Part shown: piece by piece, positions 41,855 to 51,009 of the stretch
How the letters are laid out: every line of letters begins with the position of its first letter
Position numbering within the stretch: position 1 is the first letter of the stretch
From: Bin5 sp965116395
GTDB taxonomy: Bacteria > Chloroflexota > Anaerolineae > Caldilineales > Caldilineaceae
Assembly: GCA_965116395.1 (NCBI GenBank)
Contig: OZ220684.1
Span: forward strand, 3,472,001 to 3,536,000
Length of the DNA stretch: 64,000 nucleotides
Reading direction: 5' to 3'
The notes under the pieces: generated by a model
Databases searched by the model: none
The model's input: the letters and a program-made list of their open reading frames with translations, nothing else
Told to the model about the DNA's origin: nothing
Made by a program: the position numbers and the translations under genes

Positions 41855-43186
41855 ATGAACGCGACTGCACCGCCGATAGCCGGTCTCTGCACCTATGTGC
41901 AGGGCGGCAAGCTGGGCTACAGTGTTGAACGCACTGTACAGTTGCTGCGGCGCTATCTGTTTGTCGAGAGCCAGACGATGCGCTGCCTGGTAGCCCACCT
42001 GAACGCCGTGCCCGAATGGGAGGTGAAGTGCGGCCTCTCGCTTCATCTCTGGCAGGACGCAGAACATTGCACCTGGCTGCGCGACCGCGTCAAGGAGATG
42101 CGCACGCCGCCCCTCCACCTGGATCGCATCCCTGACCCGGCCCTGGACGCCTTCTTCCAGGAACTGATCCGTTCCCGCACCACGATTGAACTGCTGACCG
42201 GCGTATACCGGGTGCTCAAACCGGCCAGCATCGCGGCCATGCAGCGCCATCTAGCCGAAGCGAACCCGCTGGCCGATCAACCTACGCGGCGCCTGCTCAG
42301 GTTCATACTGCTTGAGGAAGAAGAGCAGCTCGCGTGGGGCGACCTCGCGCTGCGCAGTCTGATCGAAGAAGAAGAGAATAGTGCAACGGTCGAAGCAGGG
42401 AAACAGTGGATCGCGCATCTGCAGGCATACCTGGATGCCGCCGGCGGAATCGACGCCGATGGCGAACTGACAAAGGAGGACGAGCTGCCGCCGGCCCGAG
42501 CCGAGGAGCCATTCAACCCAATCCGGACCCCGCAACGAGATGAACGCTTTACCAGGGTGTGGCAGTCTCGCGGACGCCTCCCCAACGGCGACATCTCCGT
42601 CACCGAGCGAAACTGGTTTCAGCTCTACATGCGGCTGACTGAAATGCACGTCCCCGAACTGATGGCATTGATCATCTATGACTGGGACGACCAACCCTGG
42701 GAGTTCTACCACGAGATGGCCCGCCAGCTCTGGGATGAGGCGCGCCACGCCATGATGGGCGAGATCGCCTTCGAGTTGAGTGGTTTGAATTGGGCGGCGG
42801 TTCCGCACGAAATCAGCTTTGGCGAATTTCCCAATACCCAACTCGAGCCCGCGGACCGGCATTGTCTTCTGTGGGGGATCGAACAGGGGCTGATGAAACC
42901 GGACGGTAAGCAACTTGAGTACAAGGTCGCCAGCGAATCGGGCGACCCGCTGTCGACTACGTTTCAGGACTTTGATTGGGCTGACGAGGTTCTGCATGCC
43001 CAGATAGGGCGCAGATGGCTGCTGCCAGCCTTTGAATCGATGGAGGCGATGCAGCAGCGCTACGAAGAGGTTCTGGCGCGATTCCAGGCTATCCTCGACC
43101 AGGACCAGGCGTTGCCAAGATCAGAATGGTGGGATGCCTTCTATCGGCAGGTACCTCAACAAGAAAAACAGGAGGAACCAGTTTGA
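41855..43186 (+). CDS. Ferritin-like double-domain protein, predicted diiron enzyme (paralog 2)
   Basis: A 443-residue ferritin-superfamily protein. The C-terminal four-helix unit has Glu in LTEMHVPE (263 or 268), DEARH (Glu295/His298) and DEVLH (Glu378/His381). The N-terminal half has a parallel pattern (LFVESQ, WQDAEH with His71, TTIELL, LEEEEQ), suggesting an internal duplication in which the first site is altered. It is related to the protein at 26207-27565. GAGGAAAA precedes ATG 41855. It sits directly after the triplicated cassette and before the peptide-type importer. An O2-using step in the same pathway is possible but unproven. Confidence 0.65.
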   Translation: MNATAPPIAGLCTYVQGGKLGYSVERTVQLLRRYLFVESQTMRCLVAHLNAVPEWEVKCGLSLHLWQDAEHCTWLRDRVKEMRTPPLHLDRIPDPALDAFFQELIRSRTTIELLTGVYRVLKPASIAAMQRHLAEANPLADQPTRRLLRFILLEEEEQLAWGDLALRSLIEEEENSATVEAGKQWIAHLQAYLDAAGGIDADGELTKEDELPPARAEEPFNPIRTPQRDERFTRVWQSRGRLPNGDISVTERNWFQLYMRLTEMHVPELMALIIYDWDDQPWEFYHEMARQLWDEARHAMMGEIAFELSGLNWAAVPHEISFGEFPNTQLEPADRHCLLWGIEQGLMKPDGKQLEYKVASESGDPLSTTFQDFDWADEVLHAQIGRRWLLPAFESMEAMQQRYEEVLARFQAILDQDQALPRSEWWDAFYRQVPQQEKQEEPV

Positions 43187-43321
43187 CGAGTTGTTCGGTA
43201 CTTTGCCTGGCGCTGACGCCTGGCTGGGAACGCAAACGCATTGAACCAGACCATTATCCAGAGGTGAATCCATCCAATTGGCCCACATGAGTTTTCTCAT
43301 TTCCACAAAGGAGGAAAAGAG

Positions 43322-45406
43322 ATGAAGCAGATCAAGTATTCGTGGCTGTTGGGAATCGTGATGGTTGTAGCCCTTGTGCTCTCGGCCTGTGGTGCCCCGG
43401 CCGCGCCAGAGGCCCCGGCCGAGGAGGCCGCTGCCCCGGCACCCGCCGAGGAAGAGGCCACAGGGCCGGCCGAACTGCCCCAGATCGTCCCGATCGAAGG
43501 GCCGGAAGTGATCCTCGACCCGGCCATGTTCCCCACTGAATTCAGTGAAGCGCCGATGCTGGCCGAGATGGTGGCCGCTGGCGAGCTGCCGCCGGTGGCG
43601 GAGCGGCTGCCCGATCCCGAAGACATTTACGTCATCAAGCCGCTGAATGAGATCGGCAAGTACGGCGGTACATGGCGACGCGGCTTCACCGGGCCCGCCG
43701 ACGGCGAGAACCTGATGCGCATCAACTCCTCGTCCCGTCTGCTCACCTGGAACTACTCGGCCTCCATGATCATCCCCAGCCTGATCAAAGACTGGGAGAT
43801 CAACGAGGACCACACCCAGTACACACTCCATCTGCGCCGCGGCGCCAAGTGGTCTGACGGCCACCCCTTCACGGCCGAAGACATCCTCTTCTGGTACGAG
43901 GACGTCGCACTGAACGAGGAGATCTGGCCCACCCCGCCCAATGAGATGGTGATCAACGGCGAAGTCGGTCTGCTGGAAGAGATCGACGACTTCACGGTGC
44001 GCTGGACATTCGCCTCGCCCTACCCACTGTTCCTGGACATCCTCGCCGGTCACAACGCTGTCGGCGTCGGCCCGGACACGGAGGGCGCTTGGAACGGCGG
44101 CGGCTACATGCCCAAGCATTACATGAGCCAGTTCCTGCCCGCGTACTCCTCCGAGGCGGAGGTGACGGCCAAGGCCGAGGCCGAAGGCTTCGACAGCTGG
44201 CTGGAGATGTTCAGCTACATGGCCTATCTGCCACACAACCCCGACGTGCCGACGATGGGGCCGTGGAAGACTGTTACGCCCGTCAATGAGGCCGTCTGGT
44301 CCGAGGTCCGCAACCCTTATTACTGGGCCGTCGACACGGAGGGCAACCAGCTGCCCTACATCGACGAAATCGTGGTGACGCTGGCGCAGGACAGCGAGGT
44401 GCTCGCACTGCGCGCCATCGCTGGTGAATACGACAACCAGGCCCGCCACATTTCGATCTCGAAACTGCCCGTCTTCCTCGAAAACATGGAGAAGGGCAAC
44501 TACCGCATCGACATGAGCCGGGCGTTCTTCCACAACAACGTCATCAGCTTCAATCACAGCTACGACGGCGACGCCGAAATCCAGAAGTTGATCCAAAACC
44601 GTGACTTCCGCCGCGCGCTCTCAATGGGCATCCGGCGCGACCAGATCAATGAGGCCATATTCCTCGGTCTGGGCGTGCCCGGCTCGGCCATGATCGCAGC
44701 CAGCCTGCCTTCCACGCCCGGCGAAGAGTACGTCACCAAGTGGGCCACCTTCGACCCCGACCAGGCCAACGCGTTGCTCGACTCGATCGGGCTCGACGCC
44801 AAGGACGACGAAGGCTGGCGCCTGCGCGGCGACGGCTCCGGCGATCGGTTGCGAATTGAGCTTGCCGCCCCCGCCAGTATCGGCTGGGAATGGGACGGCA
44901 TGCTCGAGTTGGTCAAGGACCACTGGACCTCGATCGGCATCTTCGCCGACCTCAAGATCCAGGAGCGCAGCCTGTTCGAGACCGAATCACGCGCCAACAA
45001 TCATCAGCTCGCAGTCTGGACCAACGGTGGCTCCTCGGCTCTCTGGCTCTACCCCCGCCACGTGCTGCCGGTCAACCTGGTTGAAGCCTACATGGGCCCC
45101 GACATCGCCCGCTGGTACAACAGCGGCGGCGAGGAAGGCATGGCGCCGCCCTATCCTGAGATGGAGCACGCGCTCGATCTCTTCCGCCAGGGCTACGGCG
45201 TCGGCGGCGACGAACGCAACCTGCTCGCCCAGGAGATCTGGTCGCTCGTCGTTGACGAGGTCTGGCAGATCGGCACAGTCGGCCAGGGCGCAGGCATTGC
45301 TGTCACCAGCAACAACATGGGCAATGTGCCGCGCAATATGTGCCCGGCGCAGCACTGCCGCACGCCCGCAACCAGCCAGCCACCCACCTACTACTTCAAG
45401 GACTAG
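43322..45406 (+). CDS. Peptide/nickel-type ABC transporter substrate-binding lipoprotein (system 1)
   Basis: Family-5 extracellular binding protein, 694 residues, long for the family. The lipobox is LSAC with Cys23, followed by an Ala/Pro/Glu spacer to about residue 45. The family-5 signature region is LTWNYSASMIIPSLIKDWEI, then YTLHLRRGAKWSDGHPFTAEDILFWYEDV split over about residues 160-195. AAAGGAGGAAAAGAG gives a very strong ribosome-binding site. First gene of a complete five-gene importer. The family also imports oligosaccharides, which would fit this locus. Confidence 0.92.
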   Translation: MKQIKYSWLLGIVMVVALVLSACGAPAAPEAPAEEAAAPAPAEEEATGPAELPQIVPIEGPEVILDPAMFPTEFSEAPMLAEMVAAGELPPVAERLPDPEDIYVIKPLNEIGKYGGTWRRGFTGPADGENLMRINSSSRLLTWNYSASMIIPSLIKDWEINEDHTQYTLHLRRGAKWSDGHPFTAEDILFWYEDVALNEEIWPTPPNEMVINGEVGLLEEIDDFTVRWTFASPYPLFLDILAGHNAVGVGPDTEGAWNGGGYMPKHYMSQFLPAYSSEAEVTAKAEAEGFDSWLEMFSYMAYLPHNPDVPTMGPWKTVTPVNEAVWSEVRNPYYWAVDTEGNQLPYIDEIVVTLAQDSEVLALRAIAGEYDNQARHISISKLPVFLENMEKGNYRIDMSRAFFHNNVISFNHSYDGDAEIQKLIQNRDFRRALSMGIRRDQINEAIFLGLGVPGSAMIAASLPSTPGEEYVTKWATFDPDQANALLDSIGLDAKDDEGWRLRGDGSGDRLRIELAAPASIGWEWDGMLELVKDHWTSIGIFADLKIQERSLFETESRANNHQLAVWTNGGSSALWLYPRHVLPVNLVEAYMGPDIARWYNSGGEEGMAPPYPEMEHALDLFRQGYGVGGDERNLLAQEIWSLVVDEVWQIGTVGQGAGIAVTSNNMGNVPRNMCPAQHCRTPATSQPPTYYFKD

Positions 45407-45422
45407 TCGAGTCTGAATCTCA

Positions 45423-45459
45423 GGCCTGTGGTCAGGGGTCACCCCCTTGGCCGCAGGCC
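45423..45459 (+). promoter_or_regulatory. Hairpin between binding-protein and permease genes (peptide system 1)
   Basis: Outer arms GGCCTGTGG (45423-45431) and CCGCAGGCC (45451-45459) pair with one G-U, and inner GGGG-TCA-CCCC (35-45 of 45400) closes the loop. No T-run, so stabilising or attenuating rather than a full terminator. Confidence 0.7.
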
Positions 45460-45479
45460 CATGACCGCCGGAGCGCCCC

Positions 45480-46472
45480 ATGCTCGCCTACGCTGCCCGC
45501 CGACTCGTCCTCGCCATCTTCACCCTGTGGACGGTCACGGTGCTCTCATTCATCATTATCCAGTTGCCGCCAGGCGATTTTGTCGACGCCTACATGGCTC
45601 AACTGTCTGCCACGCAGTCCAACGTCTCAGAGCAGCATTTCGAGTCCCTGCGCCGCCAGTACGCGCTCGACAGACCGATGTACGTGCAGTACCTCAAATG
45701 GATGAGCGGCATCTTTAGCGGCGATTTCGGTACCTCGATGATGTGGCGCAAGTCGGTGCTCGACGTGATCGGCGACCGCCTCGCCATGACCATGGTGCTC
45801 TCGCTGGGCGCGATTATTTTGACCTGGGCCGTTGCCCTGCCGATTGGCATCTACTCGGCCGTGCGCCAGTACTCCATCGGCGACTACGTCTTTACCTTCA
45901 TCGGGTTCATCGGCTTGGGGGTGCCCAGTTTCCTCCTCGCCCTCGTACTGATGTATTTCGGTTTCACCCTCTTCGACTCCGACATCGGCGGGCTCTTCTC
46001 CCCCGAATACCAGTTGGAGCCGTGGAGTTGGGGCAAAGTTAAGGACCTGCTCTATCATCTTCCGCTCCCCGCCATCATCATTGGCCTGAGCGGCACCGCC
46101 GAACTGATCCGCGTTATGCGCGCCAACTTGCTGGATGAACTGCGAAAACCATACGTTATCACCGCCCGCGCCGCGGGCATGTCGGAGCGCAGTCTCGTGC
46201 TTAAATATCCGGTGCGCGTGGCCCTAAACCCGTTCGCCAGCACCGTCGGCTATCTCCTGCCCTATATCTTGTCGGGCAGCGTAATCGTCTCTGTAGTGCT
46301 GAGCCTGCCCACGCTCGGCCCTTTGCTCCTGGGCTCCCTCGTCGCCCAGGACATGTTCCTGGCGGGGACAATCGTCCTGATGCTCGGTTCTCTGACCGTC
46401 CTCGGCACTTTTTTGTCTGACCTGTTGCTGATGTGGATCGACCCGCGCATCCGTTTTGGAATGGTTCAGTAG
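45480..46472 (+). CDS. Peptide-type ABC transporter permease (DppB-like, system 1)
   Basis: Inner-membrane subunit of 330 residues with six segments. The N-terminus (YAARRLVLAIFTLWTVTVLSF) is typical of DppB/OppB. The EAA-type loop is ELRKPYVITARAAGMSERSL. The C-terminus ends in IDPRIRFG, the family sign. It follows the binding-protein gene across a hairpin-bearing 73-bp spacer and precedes the DppC-like gene by 72 bp. Confidence 0.92.
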   Translation: MLAYAARRLVLAIFTLWTVTVLSFIIIQLPPGDFVDAYMAQLSATQSNVSEQHFESLRRQYALDRPMYVQYLKWMSGIFSGDFGTSMMWRKSVLDVIGDRLAMTMVLSLGAIILTWAVALPIGIYSAVRQYSIGDYVFTFIGFIGLGVPSFLLALVLMYFGFTLFDSDIGGLFSPEYQLEPWSWGKVKDLLYHLPLPAIIIGLSGTAELIRVMRANLLDELRKPYVITARAAGMSERSLVLKYPVRVALNPFASTVGYLLPYILSGSVIVSVVLSLPTLGPLLLGSLVAQDMFLAGTIVLMLGSLTVLGTFLSDLLLMWIDPRIRFGMVQ

Positions 46473-46544
46473 CGAGAAATCAGTGGCGCGTGCCGGGTTG
46501 CCACTTGCCACCCGCCCGAACTTGCCACCAATCACCGGTGAATC

Positions 46545-47663
46545 GTGAGCGAAGAACACGTAATTGACGACAGCGAGGAACGAATCTTCGTTGCCGGTCA
46601 GATGCAACTGATGTGGTGGCGCTTCCGCAAGCACCGCGTGGCCGTGGTGGCTACTATTGTCGTCGCCGCCTTCTATCTCGTGGTGCTGGGCGCCGACTTC
46701 CTGGCCTACACTAATCCCAACACGACCGAGGCATTTCGATCCCTGATGCCGCCCCAACCGGTTCGCTTCTTTGACAATGGCAGGTTCAGCCTGCATGTAT
46801 ACGCCGTAACCGGTGAGCGGGATATGAGGACCTTCAAACGCGTCTATGTTGCCGACCCCGATCAGAAGTTGCCGGTCCGATTATTTGTACGCGGCTTCAA
46901 GTACAAGTTCCTCGGCTTTATCCCCACGGATCGCCATCTGATCGGTGTCGAGGGCGCTACAGCCGCGGAGTCACTTTTCCTGCTTGGCACGGACGACAAG
47001 GGGCGCGATGTATGGTCGCGCATGATGGTCGCGACGCGCACTTCGCTCACAATTGGCCTGGTGGCGGTGGTGCTTAGCCTCGTGCTCGGGGTGCTGTTGG
47101 GTGGGATTTCCGGCTTCTATGGGGGCGCGATTGACACCACTATCCAGCGTATCATCGAGATACTGCGTTCGATTCCCACCATCCCGCTGTGGATGGGGAT
47201 GGCGGCGGCCTTTCCCAGGGACTGGAGCGTCGAACAGATCTACTTTGCCATCACCATTGTCATCGCCTTGCGCGGCTGGACAGGGCTGGCACGCGAGGTG
47301 CGCGGCCGGTTTCTTTCCCTGCGCGAGGAGGATTTTGTGACGGCGGCGGATTTGGCCGGTTGCAGCCGCAAGCGCATCATATTCCGGCACATGATACCCT
47401 CCTTCCAGAGCCATATCATCGCCGCCGCGACTCTGTCAGTCCCGGCCATGATCCTGGCGGAGACGGCGTTGAGCTATCTGGGATTGGGTCTGCGCCCACC
47501 GGCCCTCAGTTGGGGCGTCATGCTGCAACAGGTGCAGAATGTCGAGGCCGTCGCGTTATCGCCCTGGCTGCTGGTCTCGGCCGTCCCCGTGATCGTCGTG
47601 ACGCTCGCCTTCAACTTCATGGGCGATGGTCTGCGGGACGCTGCCGATCCTTATGGAGTCTGA
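46545..47663 (+). CDS. Peptide-type ABC transporter permease (DppC-like, system 1)
   Basis: Second membrane subunit, 372 residues, starting at GTG 46545. After the first membrane segment (about 30-55) there is an extracytoplasmic stretch of roughly 95 residues (RFFDNGRFSLHVYAVTGERD, LPVRLFVRGFKYKFLG) before the family motif FLLGTDDKGRDVWSRM. That insertion is longer than in standard DppC and occurs in a known subgroup. The EAA loop is EDFVTAADLAGCSRKRIIFR. It ends GDGLRDAADPYGV. Translation probably couples to the upstream permease; the ribosome-binding site is weak. Confidence 0.9.
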   Translation: MSEEHVIDDSEERIFVAGQMQLMWWRFRKHRVAVVATIVVAAFYLVVLGADFLAYTNPNTTEAFRSLMPPQPVRFFDNGRFSLHVYAVTGERDMRTFKRVYVADPDQKLPVRLFVRGFKYKFLGFIPTDRHLIGVEGATAAESLFLLGTDDKGRDVWSRMMVATRTSLTIGLVAVVLSLVLGVLLGGISGFYGGAIDTTIQRIIEILRSIPTIPLWMGMAAAFPRDWSVEQIYFAITIVIALRGWTGLAREVRGRFLSLREEDFVTAADLAGCSRKRIIFRHMIPSFQSHIIAAATLSVPAMILAETALSYLGLGLRPPALSWGVMLQQVQNVEAVALSPWLLVSAVPVIVVTLAFNFMGDGLRDAADPYGV

Positions 47664-47706
47664 GAAAATAAACGCTTGAGAATACTCTCCATTTACCGCT
47701 GAAGTC

Positions 47707-48741
47707 ATGCAAGACGACCGCCAACCGATCTTATCGGTACGCAATCTGAAAACGAGTTTCTTCACCGAAGAGGGCATCGTCCGCGCCGTGGATGGCGCCA
47801 GCTTCGACGTTCACCTCGGCCAGACGCTCGGCATTGTCGGTGAGAGCGGCTGCGGCAAGAGTGTTACCGCGCTCTCCATTCTCGGCATCGTGCCCCGTCC
47901 GGGCCGCATCGTCGAAGGGGAAATCCTGCTGCGCCGCGAACCCGGGGACGGCCAGGTGCAAGAGATCGCGCTGACCTCGCTGGACGACAACAGCAGGGAG
48001 ATGCGTTCGATTCGGGGCGCGGAGATTGCGCTCGTCTTTCAAGAGCCGATGACCTCGCTCAGCCCGGTTCATACGATTGGCAACCAGATCATCAGCGCCG
48101 CCCGCCTGCACCGCAAGCTCACCAAGCAGGAAGCCCGCGAGTTGGTGGTCGAATTGCTCAGCCTGGTAGGCATCCCCCGACCCGAGACGGCCATTGACGC
48201 CTATCCATTCCAACTTAGTGGCGGCATGCGTCAGCGCGCCCTGATCGCGCTCGCGCTCTCCTGTGACCCAAGGCTTCTCATCGCCGACGAACCGACGACC
48301 GCCCTGGACGTGACCACCCAGGCGCAGATTCTCGATCTCCTGCGGTCCCTCCAGGAACAGAAAGGGATGGCGATCATGTTGATCACCCACGATATGGGCG
48401 TGATCGCGGAGATGGCCGATCAGGTGGTGGTGATGTACCTGGGCCGCGTGGTGGAGGAAGGCCCCGTAGACACAGTCTTTGGCGAATCGAAGCATCCTTA
48501 CACACAGTCCCTGTTGCGCTCGATCCCCAGCATCCATTCGACGCCCAAGGTGCAGCTTCCCACTATCACGGGGACCATTCCCCACCCATACAACCGGCCG
48601 GCCGGATGCCCATTCCACCCCCGTTGCCCTGACGTAATTCCGGGTGTCTGCGACCAGCATGAGCCTGAGTTACATTCGATTGGAGATGAGCACCTGGTGA
48701 GCTGTTTCCTCTATCATCCGGTACCGGAAACCATTGGGTAG
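47707..48741 (+). CDS. Peptide-type ABC transporter ATP-binding protein (DppD-like)
   Basis: ATPase subunit of 344 residues. Walker A GESGCGKSVT, Q-loop VFQEPMTSLSP, signature LSGGMRQRALIA, Walker B LLIADEPTTALD, then the oligopeptide-transporter C-terminal domain (HPYTQSLLRSIP and GCPFHPRCPDV with the Cys residues common in this branch). It pairs with the DppF-like gene 52 bp downstream. It may also serve the ATPase-less system at 51010-54590. Confidence 0.93.
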   Translation: MQDDRQPILSVRNLKTSFFTEEGIVRAVDGASFDVHLGQTLGIVGESGCGKSVTALSILGIVPRPGRIVEGEILLRREPGDGQVQEIALTSLDDNSREMRSIRGAEIALVFQEPMTSLSPVHTIGNQIISAARLHRKLTKQEARELVVELLSLVGIPRPETAIDAYPFQLSGGMRQRALIALALSCDPRLLIADEPTTALDVTTQAQILDLLRSLQEQKGMAIMLITHDMGVIAEMADQVVVMYLGRVVEEGPVDTVFGESKHPYTQSLLRSIPSIHSTPKVQLPTITGTIPHPYNRPAGCPFHPRCPDVIPGVCDQHEPELHSIGDEHLVSCFLYHPVPETIG

Positions 48742-48793
48742 CGGTCTGTTTCGACTACGGGTCAACAGTTATAGCCAGTAATCGATTGGAATA

Positions 48794-49837
48794 ATGCAAG
48801 ACGATCAAGTACTGCTGGATGTAAAAGGACTACAGAAATACTTCCCGATTCGGAAGGGCTTCTTGCAACGCGTAGTGGGCCAGGTCCGCGCGGTTGACGG
48901 CATAGATTTTCACGTTTACAAGGGGGAGACTTTCGGCATCGTGGGAGAAAGCGGCTGCGGCAAAACGACCGCCTCTCGCTGTATTGTGCGCGCGCTCCAG
49001 CCTTCAGCCGGAGAAATCTTTTTTCGCGCCGACGGCGGAGCAATGACTGACATCGCGAATCTGTCCAGGGACGAACTGAAGCCCTTGCGCCGCCACATGC
49101 AGATGATCTTCCAGGACCCCTTCTCCTCGCTGAACCCGCGCATGACCCTGTTCGACATAGTCGGCGAACCTTTGCTCGTGAACGGGATGGCGGACCGGCG
49201 GCAACGTATTGAACGCGTGGAAGAGTTGCTTGGCCTGGTGGGACTGCGACCCGAATTCCTGCAACGCTTCCCTCACGCCTTCAGCGGCGGCCAGCGCCAG
49301 CGGATCGGCATCGCCCGCGCGCTCGCTCTCAACCCGAGCCTGATTGTGGCCGACGAGCCGGTGTCGGCGCTTGATGTTTCTGTGCAGGCGCAGATTCTGA
49401 ACCTGCTGCTGGAGTTACAGGGGCGCCTCGGTCTCACCTATCTGTTTGTGGCGCACGATCTCAGCGTCGTCAAGCATATCTGCGATCGCGTCGCCGTCAT
49501 GTATGTCGGGCGCGTAGTCGAGACTGCGGAGACGAAGCAACTCTTTGAATCGCCAAAACACCCCTACACCGAAGCCCTGCTCTCCGCAGTGCCCCAGCCG
49601 GACCCGAGCCTGCGCTCGCAGCGAATCATCCTGGAGGGCGAAGTGGCGGACCCCGCGAACCCGCCGTCGGGTTGTTATTTCCACCCGCGCTGCCGTTACG
49701 CCGTCGACCTCTGCCGCGAGGAGACTCCCGAACTTGAGGAGGTTGCGCCCGGCCACGCGGTGAGCTGTCACCGTGCGCGAGAATTGGACCTGGTGGGCAC
49801 TTTGGACGCGCCCGTTCCACAGGCAGCGCACTCGTAG
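48794..49837 (+). CDS. Peptide-type ABC transporter ATP-binding protein (DppF-like)
   Basis: Second ATPase subunit, 347 residues. Walker A GESGCGKTTAS, Q-loop IFQDPFSSLNPRM, signature FSGGQRQRIGIA, Walker B LIVADEPVSALD, and the C-terminal Cys-bearing segment GCYFHPRCRYAVDLC. Last gene of system 1, convergent with the epimerase gene across a 105-bp gap. Starts at ATG 48794; the site upstream is weak, so coupling to DppD is likely. Confidence 0.93.
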   Translation: MQDDQVLLDVKGLQKYFPIRKGFLQRVVGQVRAVDGIDFHVYKGETFGIVGESGCGKTTASRCIVRALQPSAGEIFFRADGGAMTDIANLSRDELKPLRRHMQMIFQDPFSSLNPRMTLFDIVGEPLLVNGMADRRQRIERVEELLGLVGLRPEFLQRFPHAFSGGQRQRIGIARALALNPSLIVADEPVSALDVSVQAQILNLLLELQGRLGLTYLFVAHDLSVVKHICDRVAVMYVGRVVETAETKQLFESPKHPYTEALLSAVPQPDPSLRSQRIILEGEVADPANPPSGCYFHPRCRYAVDLCREETPELEEVAPGHAVSCHRARELDLVGTLDAPVPQAAHS

Positions 49838-49942
49838 CCGGTGGGGATGCGCTCTATTTGACTGGCGGTTCTGGAATTCCGGTCGGCACGGATCAGTACA
49901 GTTGGAAAGAAGGGGCGAGCGGTTTTTTCTCTCCTCACTGCG

Positions 49943-50944
49943 TCATTGGACTGCCTTCGACGCCCAGGCTTCATCAACCATCTGAAATACGTCCCTGGTC
50001 GGGTTATACCCCAGCATTGTTCGCGCCTTGGCGATGCTCAGCTCCCAGTTGACGACCTTGGAGACCGTCACTTCGACGTAGGGCCAGCCAGTCACTTTCG
50101 ATATGTATCTCAGCAGTTGATCGTGTGCGAACGGCTGCGCGGCCATCAGATGAAAGACTTTGCCGACCGCGATCTTTTTTTCCAACAGGAGAAGCAACCC
50201 CTCGGCCAGATTGCGCGGATCGTTTACCATTTCGGTCCCTACTACGCCCTGCGTGTCATACGCAATCACCAGTCTGGGATCGCGGGGATCAAGGTCCTCC
50301 AGATTCTCGACCGTTTCCTGCTCCTCGGGTGACAGGCCGGGCTTGGATTTCAGCGTCTTAAGGAAACCTGGCAGGTAGAGTTTGTCGGCCCAGATCGATG
50401 TGGGGTTCAGAAGCTCTTCGCGGGCCAACGTTACACCAAAACGGGGAATGGTCACAGGCAGGCCACAGCGCCGCATGTAATTCCAGCACATATCCTCGCA
50501 TAGTATCTTGCTCATTCCATAGGGGTCGTCGTTAATGCGGGGATGCTGTTCGTCCACGGGCAGATAGAGGGCACCGTTGGGATTCCAGTAGACGTTGTCG
50601 GTGCTGGCAAGGACGAACCGACTGATCCGGTTTGCGTGAGGGACAAGAGATTCCAGCAGATTGTATGTACCGACTACATTAGTAGCGAAGATTTCATCTG
50701 ATGTTCGGCCTTGGGGCAAATGGGCGCCCAGGTGGTAGACCGCTTCAACTCCATCCACAGCAGGGTGCAGGCTGTCCCGCTCCGTGAGCTGTCCCTCCAC
50801 AATTTCGACGCCCGGTCCCTCAATCCGCGTGCGCAGAGGATCTGCTGGCATCACGAGGGCACGCACCTGATGGTTTCGCCGCAGGAGTTCGGCGACAAGA
50901 CGGCTGCCGATGCGTCCAGTGGCGCCGGTTACAAGGATCTTCAT
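49943..50944 (-). CDS. NAD-dependent epimerase/dehydratase
   Basis: Extended SDR of 333 residues. Cofactor motif GATGRIG (7-13), Ser in LASTDNVYWNP, Tyr/Lys in DPYGMSKILCED. It is longer and clearly different from the three cassette SDRs: it lacks the uronate-dehydrogenase C-terminal pattern and resembles NDP-sugar epimerases or 4,6-dehydratase relatives. It follows the ATPase-less peptide importer by 66 bp in the same direction and is probably co-transcribed with it. Confidence 0.85.
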   Translation of the reverse strand: MKILVTGATGRIGSRLVAELLRRNHQVRALVMPADPLRTRIEGPGVEIVEGQLTERDSLHPAVDGVEAVYHLGAHLPQGRTSDEIFATNVVGTYNLLESLVPHANRISRFVLASTDNVYWNPNGALYLPVDEQHPRINDDPYGMSKILCEDMCWNYMRRCGLPVTIPRFGVTLAREELLNPTSIWADKLYLPGFLKTLKSKPGLSPEEQETVENLEDLDPRDPRLVIAYDTQGVVGTEMVNDPRNLAEGLLLLLEKKIAVGKVFHLMAAQPFAHDQLLRYISKVTGWPYVEVTVSKVVNWELSIAKARTMLGYNPTRDVFQMVDEAWASKAVQ

Positions 50945-51009
50945 CGTTTACGCTCCAGTGTCGAATGAAAGGAGAAAAGGGGAGAGAAGATCCCTCCCCA
51001 CGTGTAGTT

